Shown: in pieces, positions 25,129 to 60,893 of the stretch
Layout of the letters: every line of letters begins with the position of its first letter
Numbering within the stretch: the stretch's first letter is position 1
Assembly (NCBI GenBank): GCA_022818135.1
Contig: JAFMSR010000005.1
Location: 27,552,263-27,616,262 of the forward strand
Reading direction: 5' to 3'
Length of the DNA stretch: 64,000 nt
From: Saxidomus purpurata
Taxonomy: Eukaryota > Mollusca > Bivalvia > Venerida > Veneridae
The notes under the pieces: generated by a model
What the model saw: only the letters and a program-made list of their open reading frames with translations
The model's database searches: none
What the model was told of the DNA's origin: nothing
Position numbers and translations under genes: made by a program

Positions 25129-26724
25129 GCAACACAATATTACTGATTTCATTAGATTATTGGTATCAGGTACTCATGCAATATTTAGAGGCTTGTCAGC
25201 TGCAATATAAGACAAATAATTAACTTTTTGTACTTTTTATACACAAGAGTGTTCCTCGGAAGACAGTTGACGTCTGCTGAAGACAGGTTTTATATGACCT
25301 ACTGAAATTTATGTGGTTAATTTAATACATATTAATAAATAGTTTTTGTTAAAATCAATTAAAACTTCCAGGATAGTTTGACAAAAAGAATATCTACAGG
25401 TTAGATTTTGCTCCGACAATAATATTTAAAAAAAATACATAGAACAATAATTTTATCTAAGCATTTTCAGCCCTTTTGATTTATATTGTTCTAACAACAC
25501 CTCAAGATTTTAGAATAAATATAATCTATGGCCATAAACAATGCCTATAGAAAGTTATTCATTTAAACTGCACAGAAATGTTCATAACTAAAAAAAAAAG
25601 CAAAAATAGCAAAACCTGAATTCCTTGCATGTGTACAAATACAAAAAGTCAAGCAAAATATTTCATTTTGTACAAAATAAACTAAAGAAAAATTAACACA
25701 GCTTCTAATAATGTAACATTTTGTATTATACATACAGAAAAAGAAAACATTCTTTTATTTATGCAACACTTTTGGTAATGGTTTTACCTCACAATACTGT
25801 CAACTTCATCCATTGTGAACGGTAATGCAAAACTTTCAGTGCTACCAATGTCAATCATGGCTTCAAAAAATTAACACTAAAATCTGTGCCATATCTGTCA
25901 CATAAATAAGAGGCACACCTATAGTTTTCAAATGTTCAAACATCTATTCTGGGAAAATATAATCACATTTGCTCCATAGAATACAGTCTAATCCTCATTG
26001 TGAGTATACATGCTATCACATTTTGCTTGATAAAGGTTATGAATAGTATATGATTTTGTAATGTAGCGTTTTGTGTTTCAATTTCTCTCCACATTTCATG
26101 AACGATGTCTTGCAAAATGCATCATAACAGCATTTTACTATTGCATATTGATAAAAAATACAAAAATAGGCATTTTTTACTAAAATCACAGTTTGAGCAA
26201 CATTACTGAGACAGAGAATTGTGTACATGTATTTATTGCTCATAGTGTTACACACATGCCTATAATTGTATAAAGGAACACTTAGTGTTATATATCGGGA
26301 CTACCTACGTCTGTACCGCTCGTCTGTATACAGTATGAGCAAATGTTTTGCATCACAGATTTGCATATTTTGGCTTTCTTCAAATTTCTTCTATTTAAGC
26401 TCTGTTCTCATACTTTCCTTGATCATTCCGCCAATCTCAACCACAAACCTCCAAAGCCGGCACTTTTGGCTACATCCAAAGTACCACAGTAAGTCAAATT
26501 TCTTTCTTCACAAACAGGCTCCATTCAGTTGAACAGTCATAGCCTTTTGTTGTATAACATAGAATGTTTGCGATATGTTGTTTTTTTTCAACATCCCAGC
26601 CAAGATAAGTCTATAAGTATTTTAACTAAGCCCTGTCAATTTCCAGAACTGTCTGAAAAACACAACAACTCTCCCTGGACAGCACTTTTTGAAAGTTGAT
26701 TTATAATTTTTACGAAAGACAAAT

Positions 26725-26730
26725 TTTATT
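26725..26730 (-). terminator. Candidate proximal poly(A) signal AATAAA
   Basis: The hexamer lies about 60 nt past the kinase stop codon on the minus strand. It is the nearest canonical signal, but AATAAA is common in this AT-rich DNA, so use is unproven. Confidence 0.3.
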
Positions 26731-26790
26731 GTTATTATGCAATGTGAAAGTGTCTCATCACTACACAGTTTGTTTTTCACTTGGCATAGT

Positions 26791-48164
<21,374 letters not shown>

Positions 48165-49739
48165 CTGAAATTACAATAAAAAACATGCTGCTAAATATGT
48201 ATAACAATTGGCAACAAGTTACAAATTACACATGAAAAAACATGTTCAATTTTTGTGCCAATGGCACAAATTGGACAAACTGGCACACAAACCTAGCACA
48301 ACAACATTTTGGCTACAGTCTCATATGTATAATGTCATACATGATTTGGAACATGCAAAAAACAACAAGTGTAAGTACATGTAATTTACAGTTTGTTATG
48401 CTACATGTATTCAACAGTTACAATTACAAATTGTCATTTCTTGAAGTCAAAAATGTATGACAGATCAAGAAACAAATGAAATTAAGCTATCACATTTTAC
48501 TCAAATGAACACACTACAGCTAGTAGTCAATATGTTACTGTATATGACTTTGTGTGCATTCACCTACATATGTATATGACCATTTTATCATGCATTTAAT
48601 TCTAACTTACTGAATGTAAATTTCACCCAAGCAACACTTTTCCCTTAAAAAGGGTCAATTTATGACAAATGTCATACAAAATATGAAATATAACCTATTT
48701 CCGTAGGACATGAAAAGAAATTTCATAGCCGTGGGAAAACGATTACTGTTCTTACTTTAGTTGCAGAAATATGAATCATGTAGAAAGTTGTTTGATGTTC
48801 AAGGACTGGGGAAAACTATGCAATCTAATAAATTTTGTAAATGTTATCAGGGACCTGGGTTGTAACTCTTTGTATTGCACATTTTATCAACTGTCTAAAG
48901 ATGCTGTGATAATGCAATCACTTTTAGAATTGAAAATCGTTCAGAGAATGTTCCTAGTTGAAAACAACGGTAGGTAACCCCGTCCCCCACCCCCCTATTT
49001 AATTAATACAATCATGGGTACAAAAGGTAAAGCCAAGGTGTTGACAAATACTAGGCAAAATCGGTGACAATTTTTTAAAGTAAACAATGTGGTCAGTTCA
49101 AAAGACAAAAATGACCTTTCCAAAACAAATAGAACATATGATAATATACAAGAACACCATACCCGGATACGCCCTTAAATACATAAGTAAACTTTAAGGC
49201 TGCAGTTAACAAATATTTAAATTGAATCATAAAAAGATAAAATAGTTGTAAACCTAAATTTTTCACTTTGCGCACAGAACATTTAACGAGAAAGTTTGAG
49301 TAGGTGAAAGAAACATGTTTATTTTTAATACCAGGCTGGGTCTTATATTAGGACCCAGCACCAGGTAACAGTTATTGAAGCAACCGACAAAATATCAGAC
49401 AAATGCAATAGGCCTAGCATGGATAGTCACCATAATATACCAACACAAGTCGCGAAAAGGGAACCAGTTAATCCGGGAACCAAAGTGGCCAATCAAGTTT
49501 GCTAGGAGCAAGCATCAGCCATGTCTTCAAGTCTAGAGTCAGAGCCCAAAACAAACACGTATTTCCTGTCTTAACCATGAATAAACAAAGGACGTACTCG
49601 ATGGTAACAGACACAGTTGATAGTAAGTACAAAGGCACTTCGGATCATTTCCTAGGTAAACAAATACATATACAGCTGATGAACCTGTATCAACACATGT
49701 AGGAATGAAATTATTTCTAGTATATACAAACAGTATGGA

Positions 49740-49930
49740 TACTAGAAAGTTTATTCCGCTAATTACCCGCGAGACCGGGGTAACTTCCTCTGTGACCGGA
49801 CATGTTTCGTTTTGCCGCCATATTGAAGAGCTTTTCGAACGTAATTCAGTTAATCATATTGGATGTCAATCTAGATTTGACGTAATCAATGATAGACGAC
49901 GGATAACTAAGAGCCTGGCGGTAATTAAAT
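49740..49930 (-). promoter_or_regulatory. Promoter-like CpG-bearing patch with an ATGGCGGC start context
   Basis: The patch is richer in CG dinucleotides than the flanks. On the minus strand CAATATGGCGGC (ATG at 49821-49819) resembles the YY1-type element often placed at metazoan start sites, and CAGAGGAAGT resembles an ETS site. The ATG opens a 20-codon frame (MAAKRNMSGHRGSY...) closed by TAG. It lies about 1.65 kb upstream of the first recognised kinase exon. Whether it drives the kinase is inference. Confidence 0.22.
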
Positions 49931-50566
49931 TAAGAATCTAACAAGATGAAAATCAATAACAGACCTCCAAATTCTGGTCAGTTTTAGGTGTTAACTGAAT
50001 CAGAAATCTTGGTGCTGGTGTGTATCAGCTTCATGCCGTAAGCCGAATGTTTACAAAAGAAATACTACTTCAAATACAAGACTATGACCTTGACCTTTGA
50101 AAAACGAGAGACAAGCATTTTGTGCAGCTACTAGTGTAGAATTTGTCCCCCTTCCGACCCCAAGGAATTCGATTTTGACCAGACGGATTTCTGCACGTAA
50201 AACAGATAATGTCGTCTGGCACTTCCTTTTCAGTTCAAAATACGGTGAACACTTGGTATTCAATAATCACTTTATATAAATCAGTGACAACTACCATTAA
50301 CCAATGACTGTATTACTGTCATAGAACAATAAAACTACAATGAAAATAGACGTCCGTGTATAGAAAATTCGCCATATATCAAACACAATCATATAAAATG
50401 ATAATGAGCAATGGCCACTACAAAAGGTAAATTACGTAACCACAGTTGTAACAGTCGGTATACATGTGTTTTTTCCTGTACACTATATTACTCGGGGATT
50501 TCAATGTCAATAGGGCCAACCAACATGATTAATCAACCACTGTCAATTCCTAAGATACTCACTTAC

Positions 50567-50633
50567 GTGTCGAGAAAGATGGTAGTGTTGGAAAACCACT
50601 GAGGGGATGACCTCAGTCTTGACGCGGAAGTTG
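50567..50633 (-). other. Candidate upstream exon, coding identity uncertain
   Basis: This is a 67-nt segment with a strong pyrimidine tract and AG (TTTTTTTTCGTCTTAATCTT then TAG) before it and a near-consensus donor GTAAGTGAG after it. It is GC-richer than its surroundings. Read to end in phase 0, the phase the first recognised kinase exon requires, it is open and gives NFRVKTEVIPSVV ... HYHLSRH. Direct joining would produce HLSRHGGFARC, which lacks the first glycine of the usual LGKGGF loop. It may be an exon of a divergent N-terminus, an alternative exon, or an exon of another transcript. No family is recognised. Confidence 0.3.
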
Positions 50634-53600
50634 CTAAAGATTAAGACGAAAAAAAAGATAAGCGCTATCTCTTTCAAATAAGATACATGTGAGAAGGTAT
50701 GTATTATTAACCTAAATCCCGATTTATCGCTTCTATCATAGAGGAACACAAGGTATACATGATCTTTTAATCAAAATACCGATTAAGAATTAAACGTGAT
50801 TCCTGCACCTTTGACCTTTTTTCTACAACTAAGCTTAGTAATAGAAAGTTTATAACAAGATCTTAATTGTCCGTGTTACTTTTATTATAAGAGGAAAAAA
50901 AATGAATTCAGTAATGATAGTATAAAAGGACATTTTAACTCGATGTAAAGTTGCGTCGTTTTTTATGTTAAAAGGGGTAAGCACTTAAAGTGTATGATTT
51001 TTTTTTGTAATTTAATGAAAACAAATTATCAATAGGTGTGGCACATTTGATAATAAAGACCTTCCAACTTGACATAAATTTCCTTTCACGTATGATTTTA
51101 TTTTTTCCTGTATAAACCATTACCCCATTCACAATGAAAGACCCCAGTGCTTTATTGGCGGTTATTATTTACTAATGCTACACCTTCAAATGCCAAAAAG
51201 AATAAATTAGGATTCTTTTTTTATCACTCAATGTTCGTCCTTGGTCTTTTCGAGTGCCCACTATTAGATAAGTACAAGTAATAGCATTTAGGTGTTTACC
51301 ATTAGTCAGCCGGCAGATTTTTAGGCGGATATAATCTTTTTACACTTCGGGTAGATATTAATCATGCATAAGAGCGTTGGAATTCAAATGACAGTAAAGT
51401 GGGCGGTATTTGCCTTTATATGAACAAGGAATATGAATGGAACCAAAGTATTACTTATCAATTAATCCTGCTAGAAAATGTCTACATGTATGCGCTATGC
51501 AAACACTTCAACAAGCGTCAAGGAGCATTGCCTATGTCTGAATCATTATTCTAATACAGAAATACGAAGGCTAGATGCCTTTAATAGATCATGTATGAGT
51601 ACTTGTCGACAAATTTGTCAAAGTAAATCTATCCATGGCGTCTAAAGCATTGTGTCAGTTACTTTCTTTAAAGAAACCCCGAATCGATACCGACTATAAC
51701 AAAAGTAAATATTTAAAATCCTCTAGATCTTATGACGTGTCCCCCTATGTCAACAAGACCAACATCAAGGGAACATATTCCTGTTGTTTTTTTTGCACCA
51801 GCTCAAGTTTACAACGAGACACAAGAAGTTATTACAAAGTCAGCAAGGACATAAATACTCGCGTTCATGCCTACCAAAACAAAGCAAATTTCATTTCGTC
51901 CAACTGTTTATTAAATGAACAAAATTAATGCTAAAAATATATCGAAACCCTCTGTGGAGGGCCTCAAGAGTGTGTTTGTTTTCTGATACTGGTACAGGGA
52001 CCTGGCTTTTGGTTGACAATCAATTATGCAGTGTCATGTGATCTAAATAATCGGTATTAGTGACAGAAGTGCACGAGATTTATCCATTATATATCAAATC
52101 GACGTATCCAGATAATGCTAGTTTAAGCGCCAAGGTCACCAAATGTTTGGCTTTGCAACAAATCCAGTATAGCAATTATGTATAAAATTTAACGCAAATA
52201 AAGAACGTTCTATCCAGTTATTTGGAGACAAGTCTATTTTTAGATAAAATTTTGTTTTTATCAGGGGCCATAAAAGCACCTGCTTCGTGGATATCAAGTT
52301 GCTTGTCAATTGTGACATCAGTTTTAATCTATTTCTTATCAATAAAACAGCTGATTTGTGATAACTTCTGACAAAATCATCAAATGCGTCAGCGGTGTAA
52401 ACAATAAACATAACGGTACTAAACCGTACCGGTTCGTCTGTCGAGTGTATTGAAGCAGAGAAAGACAATGGTATCGGAACAGTCACTGACAAACTTGAAA
52501 AGATGTCTAAGACATCTCCAAAAACCGTACCATCTACAACAACTAAATTAATTTATCAGAAATAAACAATCTTAATTTTCGCCATTCAAACAGGTGTAAA
52601 AGTTCAGTGGGTACCAACGAGGGTAGAAAAAAAACAAAAGACGTTCTTGATTCTTTCGTACAGCATGTTCCCGTGGTGTTAGGTATCCGTACAAGAATAC
52701 ATGACGATGAGGCTAGCACGACAGCACATGTATCAGTGTAGGTTACTACAAAGTGAAATCCTTTGTACAGTTGTCAATTAGGGTAAATTGCTACATCACC
52801 GGTGGTTAATATCTTATTTACATGCAAGGTGAGTCATGACGATAAAGGACAAACACAATAAGAGGTTCTCTTTAACTCGGACCCGATTCTAAAAACCTAT
52901 TGATTAGTCAATTACTCGCCACATTCTTGTTTGAGAGAATATAATAGTACATAACGTCTTGTTTGATTACTTGTCTACCATTAATTATACATAACTAATC
53001 TCCTGCCTCAGCATTTTCATACATTACAATGCAGTTTTGGAAATTCGATCTCAAAATATACGCTGATAAGTGCGGTTCAAAAAGCTGTGCTTATTTTAAA
53101 CAATCGGGTATAGTTCATAAACGCATATTTGAAATATTTATCAAAATGCTAAATTGATATCCGATAGCATTATTATGATTAACCATTCTGCTCAAATTCT
53201 TCCTCTTAATAGTTTCCAGTTTCAAAAATATTTGCAACCGTGAAAACTTTAAGAGGGTCACAGCGGACAAACACCTCTTTAGAATTTAAATTCATTATTT
53301 TTGACATCTTTTGTCTTATTGTGACACATCGAAAAAACAACCTGAAATGTACCCAAACTTAAAACAAATCAATGATGGAATGTAAAAACCTTGGGGATCC
53401 AACTAGATATATGTTTAGGATTTGTGACATCCTATTACACTGTGCACTCATCGCAGTGTCACGTCCTCTACCAGGAATCCCTGTGACAGCTATTTGTTTT
53501 CTGCAGTGTCCTAGATTTTTTTCAAGAAAATTTGCATAAAGCGTAAATGTGTAATGCCATTAGTAAACATAATTACGCTACTTCTTCGAGGAAAAATATT

Positions 53601-54612
53601 TATGTCGCTCATAAAATAACCACAATACCAGTACCTCAGTACAAAGAGCAATGTACATAGAACGGGCGTGAAAATCCTTTGAGAAAACATGTTGCGTTTA
53701 ATCTATTCAATTCAGTTTGGTTCGGGTGAGACGAACGCTCCAAACACTCAAACCTGCTTAAAAACTGAAATTTTGATAAGTCTGTAGGGATCCGGCTGAT
53801 CCTTTGATGGGATTCGAAACCCACATAGGATAAGCTGTCTTTTATGTCATAACTTTCCTGCAGAAAATTGAGACAAACATTTAAGGCATTTATTAATAAG
53901 AAAATGAAACGGAAGTATCTGAACAAAGACTTCTGCCGTAGCTGGTTTTCAAACTACAGTCTGCGCACTTATTTTGTTTTTAGCAAAAACTTATTTAAAA
54001 CATTAAATATCTAAAACATCGTATAATGTTAATTCTATACCAGACGTAATAGGTCCATCTGGTATAAAACTGTTTAATTAGTAAATATCAAATCAAAATA
54101 CATTACGAGACAGCCATACGATGATTTGCATATGAAACAAGGGTGAAATGATAGTCATGATATTAAATATTATTTTATTCATGTTTTATCATAATGAAGA
54201 ATGTAATACAAACGTTTGTCATCTTCATTGATGCATTCATTAGCAAACCACAACTATTTATACCCAGCTATATATACCACGTACAAAACAAATATATTCC
54301 ATGACTGACTGACTATCAAAAATTTCCCGGCATCCTTGTTACAGCCTCATGAAAGAATTATCCAAATTCGCTATTGTCATAAAATTCTTTTGGGGTTAAT
54401 GGACATAAAAAAGCTTCTAGACGGGAACTCATCTTTGCTATTAAAGTATCTCAATGGAGTTCTTGCACGCTGAAAATCCATGTCCTAGTTTTAACAACTT
54501 CCGGACTTCTTGCTAAAGAACGGTTCTTCTAATATTTCTTGAAAGTTTGCCATTTGTTATTGTTGCAATGACTACATCTCAACGTTCAGAACTATAAGTG
54601 GAAAGAATCACT

Positions 54613-54746
54613 AACTAAACCTATATCGCCATCTATAACATTGTTTCTGAAATTTATCGTAAGTTTGCCCCGACAGTTAAAAACTAGACCTATATCGCCA
54701 TATAGTTTCTGTAATTTGCCATAAGTTTGCCACGACAGTTAAAAAT
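54613..54746. repeat. 67-bp tandem duplication
   Basis: Two diverged copies, 54613-54680 and 54681-54746, share aacta.acctatatcgccat and aagtttgcc.cgacagttaa. Confidence 0.8.
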
Positions 54747-57700
54747 CATTCATATCTTCTTTTTTATTGAAAACGTGTTATGATGTGAGAGGAAATACCT
54801 AATTTTATATCAGAGGGATAAACAAGAAGCTTATTTTCCAAATCTTGCTCAAGAAATCGGGGAGATAAGCTCTCCGCATGGATAAGAAGCCAGCTTGAAA
54901 TCTTGTTATGACGTCATCAAAATGTTTCGTCTGATGGCATAAAAATCTAATCTGCAACATGTAGAGCAACTATAGCAGCAACCGAGCAGGAAGTACAAAG
55001 TGACAAGTGCAGCTATCTGATTTTGTATAAAAAGTGGAGATTCCAGGACCGACAAAGGGCTGCTGGGAAAAAGAACAGCAGTCTCTGTTCTGGTCATTCA
55101 AATCTAAATAATCCAGAAAACAGACACATTTTGTTCCTAGCATCGGTACACTGAGTAAACAAAGGAAGTAGAGTGTAGCATTATCATGGACTTCATCAAA
55201 CTATTCTGATTACTGTTCAATTACTGATCAGACGGCTGCTGCAAATTTACATGATATATACCGGCAGTAGATCACACGATAAGTGAGCCTCGTTATGGAA
55301 AAACCAAACGTTCTTGAGCCTAGAGTTATTCAATTCTATAGGTTAACAATTGTAAATGTATTGAGAGGCACAGAGCTTATAAAGAATCCCAAAACTGACC
55401 ATGAATCCTTCAAGTTCTTTAGATTGGGCAAGTGAGCAGTGTGGATTCAGGTCACTGTACATGTATAGCAAAACAGAAACATTTTTTCTCGTTTCCTACC
55501 GTTTGTCTGACCGAGTTTTACCCTTAAAACCATTCTATATATCACTCTGTATTTTTTTCTCGGATGGTCATTTTTTATATCGACAAATTTCAGAAAAAGA
55601 CAAAGAAGACAATAGCGGTTTCTTGGTCGTGTCGAATCCCATCAGCTGATCAAATCTATGTAATGATAATCTATCAATGTAACGTGCCTCATTCATCAAA
55701 GTAAATGGAACGGATATTATGTTTACCCTCATGCTCCTGTTGTTATTATCATTCAACCTTCTTCATTTTTTTGGTTCTTTTTGTCTTGAACGAGTTGATT
55801 GATATCTGTATTTTTTTCTTCTACAGATGTTACGCTTTATTCCCGTTTATCAAGTAGCCTAGGTTTTTTCCCCGGCGTAATCAGATGGAGTGCAATTTGA
55901 AACGTACACTGCGTTAAAAAATCAAGAATCATACTGAAATCTTACATCATTTCTATTTAAGTTCACTGGGTTATACATTCTTTAATTGCAGCCGAATAAT
56001 TCAAGTTTTCGTGTACGTTTGGGTGGTCATGAATGACTCGACGATGCGTATATGAGCACGGTGTTCAGGTATTTTAACGTTGATATATTATACTTATCCG
56101 TACCAAAAAAAATGTAAGAAACAATATTGGTAAGAATAGGCTCTTCCAAAGCTCGTGTCAATAGCTGCTAGTGTCCATATCTACTTGTGTCAATAGCTAT
56201 ATCATTGTAAACCATCTGGGCAGTCGGACAAAATAAACATGACGTTCCATGCAGATATTGGGAGCATTTTTTAATTTCCTCATTTTAAAAGCCAAAAAAA
56301 TGGCGACATAAACATACATTTCAAACACAATGTCAAGGAAGGTTTTTTGCAACAATGGGATACAAACTGATAACCTTTGACCATAACAATGCGGTGATAT
56401 GCAGTTGTCATTGAACAAACGTTCTTTGTCGTGCATGTTACACTGTCGTTTGGTATTGTCTCAAACCTATCGGGTGCATCTCCGAATTCCTTTGTAGTCG
56501 TCTGCTTCCCATTTCGGCTGTCATCAAATACTTTTAAACCGAGTTAAATCTGTCTAGTTTATTTGTCAATTACGTCTGCATATGAACGACTTTTTCAAAC
56601 GGTTATATAATATAACCTTGGAGGTTATGGAATGTATTGTCTGTCGTGGGCGAATTTGTTTGTAATCATGCAAATGTAACTGAAATATGCATATTTCATT
56701 GCAGAGAACAACAGCTGTACAGATGCGCATTTGAAGGTTTGTCCATTGGGTGGCACTATATAGACTTTGACCTATGTTCGAGCACTGTGCTGAGTAATTT
56801 GCATGTCGTGTTGGTCGTAAATTTCTGGCGGCGGTATATATGTTAAAGAGTTGGTGAGTAAGATCTTCGCTATAGGATACTTCCCTCCCCCTTTAACCAA
56901 CCCCCATTCCCGTGATAGTTATACGGTTCTGTTCTTCGCTGAAGGTAGACGAGACGTAGACTCATTTAGATTCAAGCTTTCTTTTTATTTCAGCTTAGAC
57001 CAACTGGCATAAACTAGAGAGTATAACATAATGTAAGCTTAGGCTCTATAATTTCACATTTGCCTCTCCATAAAGCTGTATATTAATGATGCTTAAAGTG
57101 ACATTGTAATAAAAATACCGGTGATCAGTTTATTTCGTGAGAAATGAAAGTTCATTTGCTAAGTGGGTATTATTAATGACGGTATCTCGTTATTTGTGTA
57201 AGTTTTGCCAACTAAACAGGTTGCTACAGATGTTTTATCCATGGAATAGATAATGAACCAGCAAAAAAAATGAGAGAAAAAATTGTGCGTGCATATTATC
57301 GTATATAAATTATGGAATTAAAAACAATCTGTTTTTAATATGTCACGAAAAAGTGTGTGCTGTTGGTATAATAAGAAATAACACTTAATGTCTACATGCG
57401 ACAACATCTATAACTACACGTTCCACTTTGCTCGGACTTTGGGTAGCATTCAGAAGTTTGATATAGACAAAGTATCTGGCAGACGACATTTTTGTGTGTA
57501 ATTGGTCAACCTCTGTATGTTCCATGCAATCACAAGTAACTTAAAATGAGTTAGCAATGAATTCTATATGTCTCATGAGTACCCCCCTTGGAGTTGATAT
57601 CCGACCTGTACGGGTATTAACAATTCTGATAACTCGTCGCTTGCACATCCGGTGGATTGAAGATTTAAACATGCCTGATTAAACTCGCTATGAGACTTCT

Positions 57701-60700
57701 AACTTTAAGGAGTATCTTTCACGGCGCATGAGTCATACTCCATTTGTCCCACTGCCCTGGTTTTGAATGACAAAAACACAAAACTTGACTTCTGACAAAA
57801 CGCTGGAAGATTAAAAGCTTGTGTGTGCTAGTTTGTAGAGAACTATCCTGCTGTTTAGACAGTGATATTTCCCGATCTTTTGAACTTATGAGAGCTGCGG
57901 AAATAATCTGTATTGAAACGAACAGATGTCAAAATGATACGGATACATGTAAAAAGTTGCTCAATACTAAGTGAGCCATGTATACTTGGGGTTAAGGACC
58001 TTTTTTTACAGTAAGCGAATTTCAATACACAAAAAGCCTATAACGTGTCCGAAGCAGACTATATAGATATAATCGGAGTGAAATATAAGACATTACATTT
58101 CACCCTATAGTTGTGTTTTATGAAATTCGACTTGACAGCCGGTAGTCGAGTTGAAAGAAGCACTTGAGAATGTGCCACCAGACAAATCTAATGATTACGT
58201 TAGTGGTTTTGGAGGAAATTTATTACAAAAATCTTACCGAAAGACTTTCAATAAACATACGAATATTCTGGACAAATTGAGCTGTTGTTGTTGTAGAGAA
58301 AGCAAGGAAACAAGTTAAAAGACATACAAACTTACTTACTTACTTATAAAGACTTGGACCGTTGAAGAGGCAAAAAATACCGGGCCACTTTATTGGTAAT
58401 AAATCTGCAGCAGAAATGACAAGAACAAAGAAAGGAACAATAGACCTAGACAACATGCAGTGACAGCAGATTCTGTATTAGCGACAGCATGGCGACGAAT
58501 ATGAAAACTTAAAGGATGAAATATCCGCAATGAAAACAAAGGAGTAAACTTGTGTAATCAATTACATGACCGTGATGTCAGTGTAAATATTATATGTAGA
58601 ACAGAAGATCTTGTCAATGACTTAGATAAACGATGACATCGATCCATCTAACGGTCAATCAGGCGTCATGTGACCTGTGGCCATCTCTTCTAGGCCATCT
58701 CTGGTCAATTACTTAAACGGCCGATTACAATCATGTAAAATGACGATGTCCTCATAAAACCAAAGTCCAGGTCTCGCAAGTGAAAATATCCCCGTGTGGC
58801 CTTTAGTAATAATGATCGTATCGTCAGGTTACGTAACTTTACATTACTGATCGGCAAAATGTCAATAAATTAAAATTAACAAGGTGTGAAATTATTTGTG
58901 CAGGGGACAATTTTGAGGTTTTACGGCCTTGTTCGGCTAGACGTCATAAATATATTACCTGTGTAATTCTTTGACTAAACCTACCCGTAATGGCAAAAAG
59001 ATCTAAGATTAAATTTTGATTCCGCAAGACCATGGTAACACTTGGTAGATAAATGGAGACAAATTGTAAGAAGTGAAGGTGTCAGACGTATTATTCTATG
59101 CAGACAACATTCACAAAGACGTGATAACTGAAAGCGAAAGCACATTTATCATAGGCCAAAGTTTCCGCTTTTAGATGACGATTTTATCTTAAACTCATTC
59201 ATTTCAGGAAATCTTTTATATTACATTCAAAAGCACATATCTGTTATATGAACTTATATGGTCATGTAAACAAAGAGAAGTCAATTAAATAGACGGAATA
59301 ATTAATAGACGGGCCAGTTAAAAGGCGACTACGAATGACTAAAGTTTAAAACATTACAGAAGACAAAAGAATTCTTCAGCGCATTCTGAATCACAAAGAA
59401 TCTCCGAACATAAAATACTCCTTATAAGGAACTTGGAAACATTTTTGAGTGGCATTAGTACGGTTTCAGATGATAATCTCTGTGACTTTATACCCAACGG
59501 GTAAATTACTAATTGTTTACAGTAATTAGAGAGTGCAAGTATCTTTTGTCAGTGCTTATAACGGCTTTGTCCCTTGATTGAGATCGCCCACAGTTGAGAC
59601 CATTGTGTGACAACAAAACAACGAAATGTGTCACAGACCCGCTTAATTGTCCGTAGAAGACATTTGATTCCTTGTTCCAAAAAAGGTTGCTTTTTAAAGG
59701 TTTTAATATTTGAAAAAGATATACCATATACTAAACAAATGAATGAAAACGTACAAAAACATTTTGGTTACTTTCAGTCAGTTATCATTTCTGTTGCATG
59801 CGTGCAACGCATATACAAGGGTCATCTTTCGTCTCATATGTACGTGCGTGTGTGTGTTATTTTCGCTGTTTTGCGCTTGTAAGGTCCATATAAGGTTCCT
59901 TTGACATCAATGAATAAGAAAACAAGTTACATATATATGTACATATACGTTTACAAGAAGAGAAATCGTCCACTATGTACGTGTTTGACTTGTCGTTATT
60001 TACTTAGTTCGGACCTACTTAAAGTGAATTTATGTGTTTTGATCAGCGAAAGTGGTAATTTCCTGTGAACTCAATATGACGACTTTTAAACGACACTTAA
60101 AATGCACGGAAGCAGATTTATAAGGAGAAAGAAAGAGGGGTCCTGACTGCTTCATTACGCATGAGCGCCCGTGCAAATGAGGATTACATATAAGACTATT
60201 ACTGATCACAAGTTTGGTATGATGACACTTGCAAATTGTGCGGTTTTGTCTCAGTCATATACATCACACTACCATGGCTATATGAACTCAATACAACCCA
60301 TATCTTTCAATCGCGGTTTTTTTATGATTTAATTCGGTTAGGAAATAGATTTTATAAATTTCAACTTGATTCCTTTGAAGTTCTTTATGACAAGAAACCG
60401 CAAAGTATAATCGTCTTTCTATGCTTATGTATAATTATCGAACTTTTCTAAATCACCCCTGTATGACAAATAACGATCAACTGTGTCATATAAAGAAATT
60501 GGCCACGATCCTACGCGTCTTTGTTTGAAGCTATGGAGAAAATACTTGCTATCTTTAGATATACCACAATAACAATAAAGAAAAGGGTAAAGTACCCACA
60601 AGAAAGGCGGCTTCAAACTGTTAGTGTTGATAATATAGAAAGTGGTGCTCAAGTTGACCTTGTTATTTGGTAAAACAAGGCAAAAGTACGTCGTTCTGAT

Positions 60701-60893
60701 AGTTATATTAGAAGCAAGCCTAAAATTTGTCTGAATGGAGAAAAGAAACGTTGTCATTATTTACCAGTCCGTGTCCACGTGACACGAAATGATAGCAGAA
60801 ATGATGTTTTCGTTCTTTTTTTTTAAATTCACTTTTATTGCCTTTTGCGTACACTTGTTCTTGTTTTTACCATTGTCAATAGTTTCGACCCAG

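Larger units (their letters stand above)
20906..26790 (-). other. Repeat-poor AT-rich stretch after the kinase stop, possible 3' UTR or flank
   Basis: There is no ORF with protein character on either strand. Apart from a 69-bp direct duplication (24991-25128), a poly(A) run near 23172-23196 and scattered tacatgta words, no repeat is obvious, in contrast with the minisatellites on its other side. This may be a multi-kilobase 3' UTR or simple intergenic DNA. Confidence 0.3.

Noticed and set aside
48605..48700. Possible kinase exon ending Phe-Lys-Gly-Lys before GTGTTG
   Set aside because: Weak donor, poor acceptor and no resemblance to a polo N-terminus.
49100..49140. Phe-Gly-Lys codons before GTCATT as the missing loop exon
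   Set aside because: The donor is not consensus and the upstream frame is hydrophobic AT-rich noise.
53636..53926. 96-codon minus ORF
   Set aside because: It overlaps a gggattcgaaaccca-type repeat-like stretch and shows no protein family signal.
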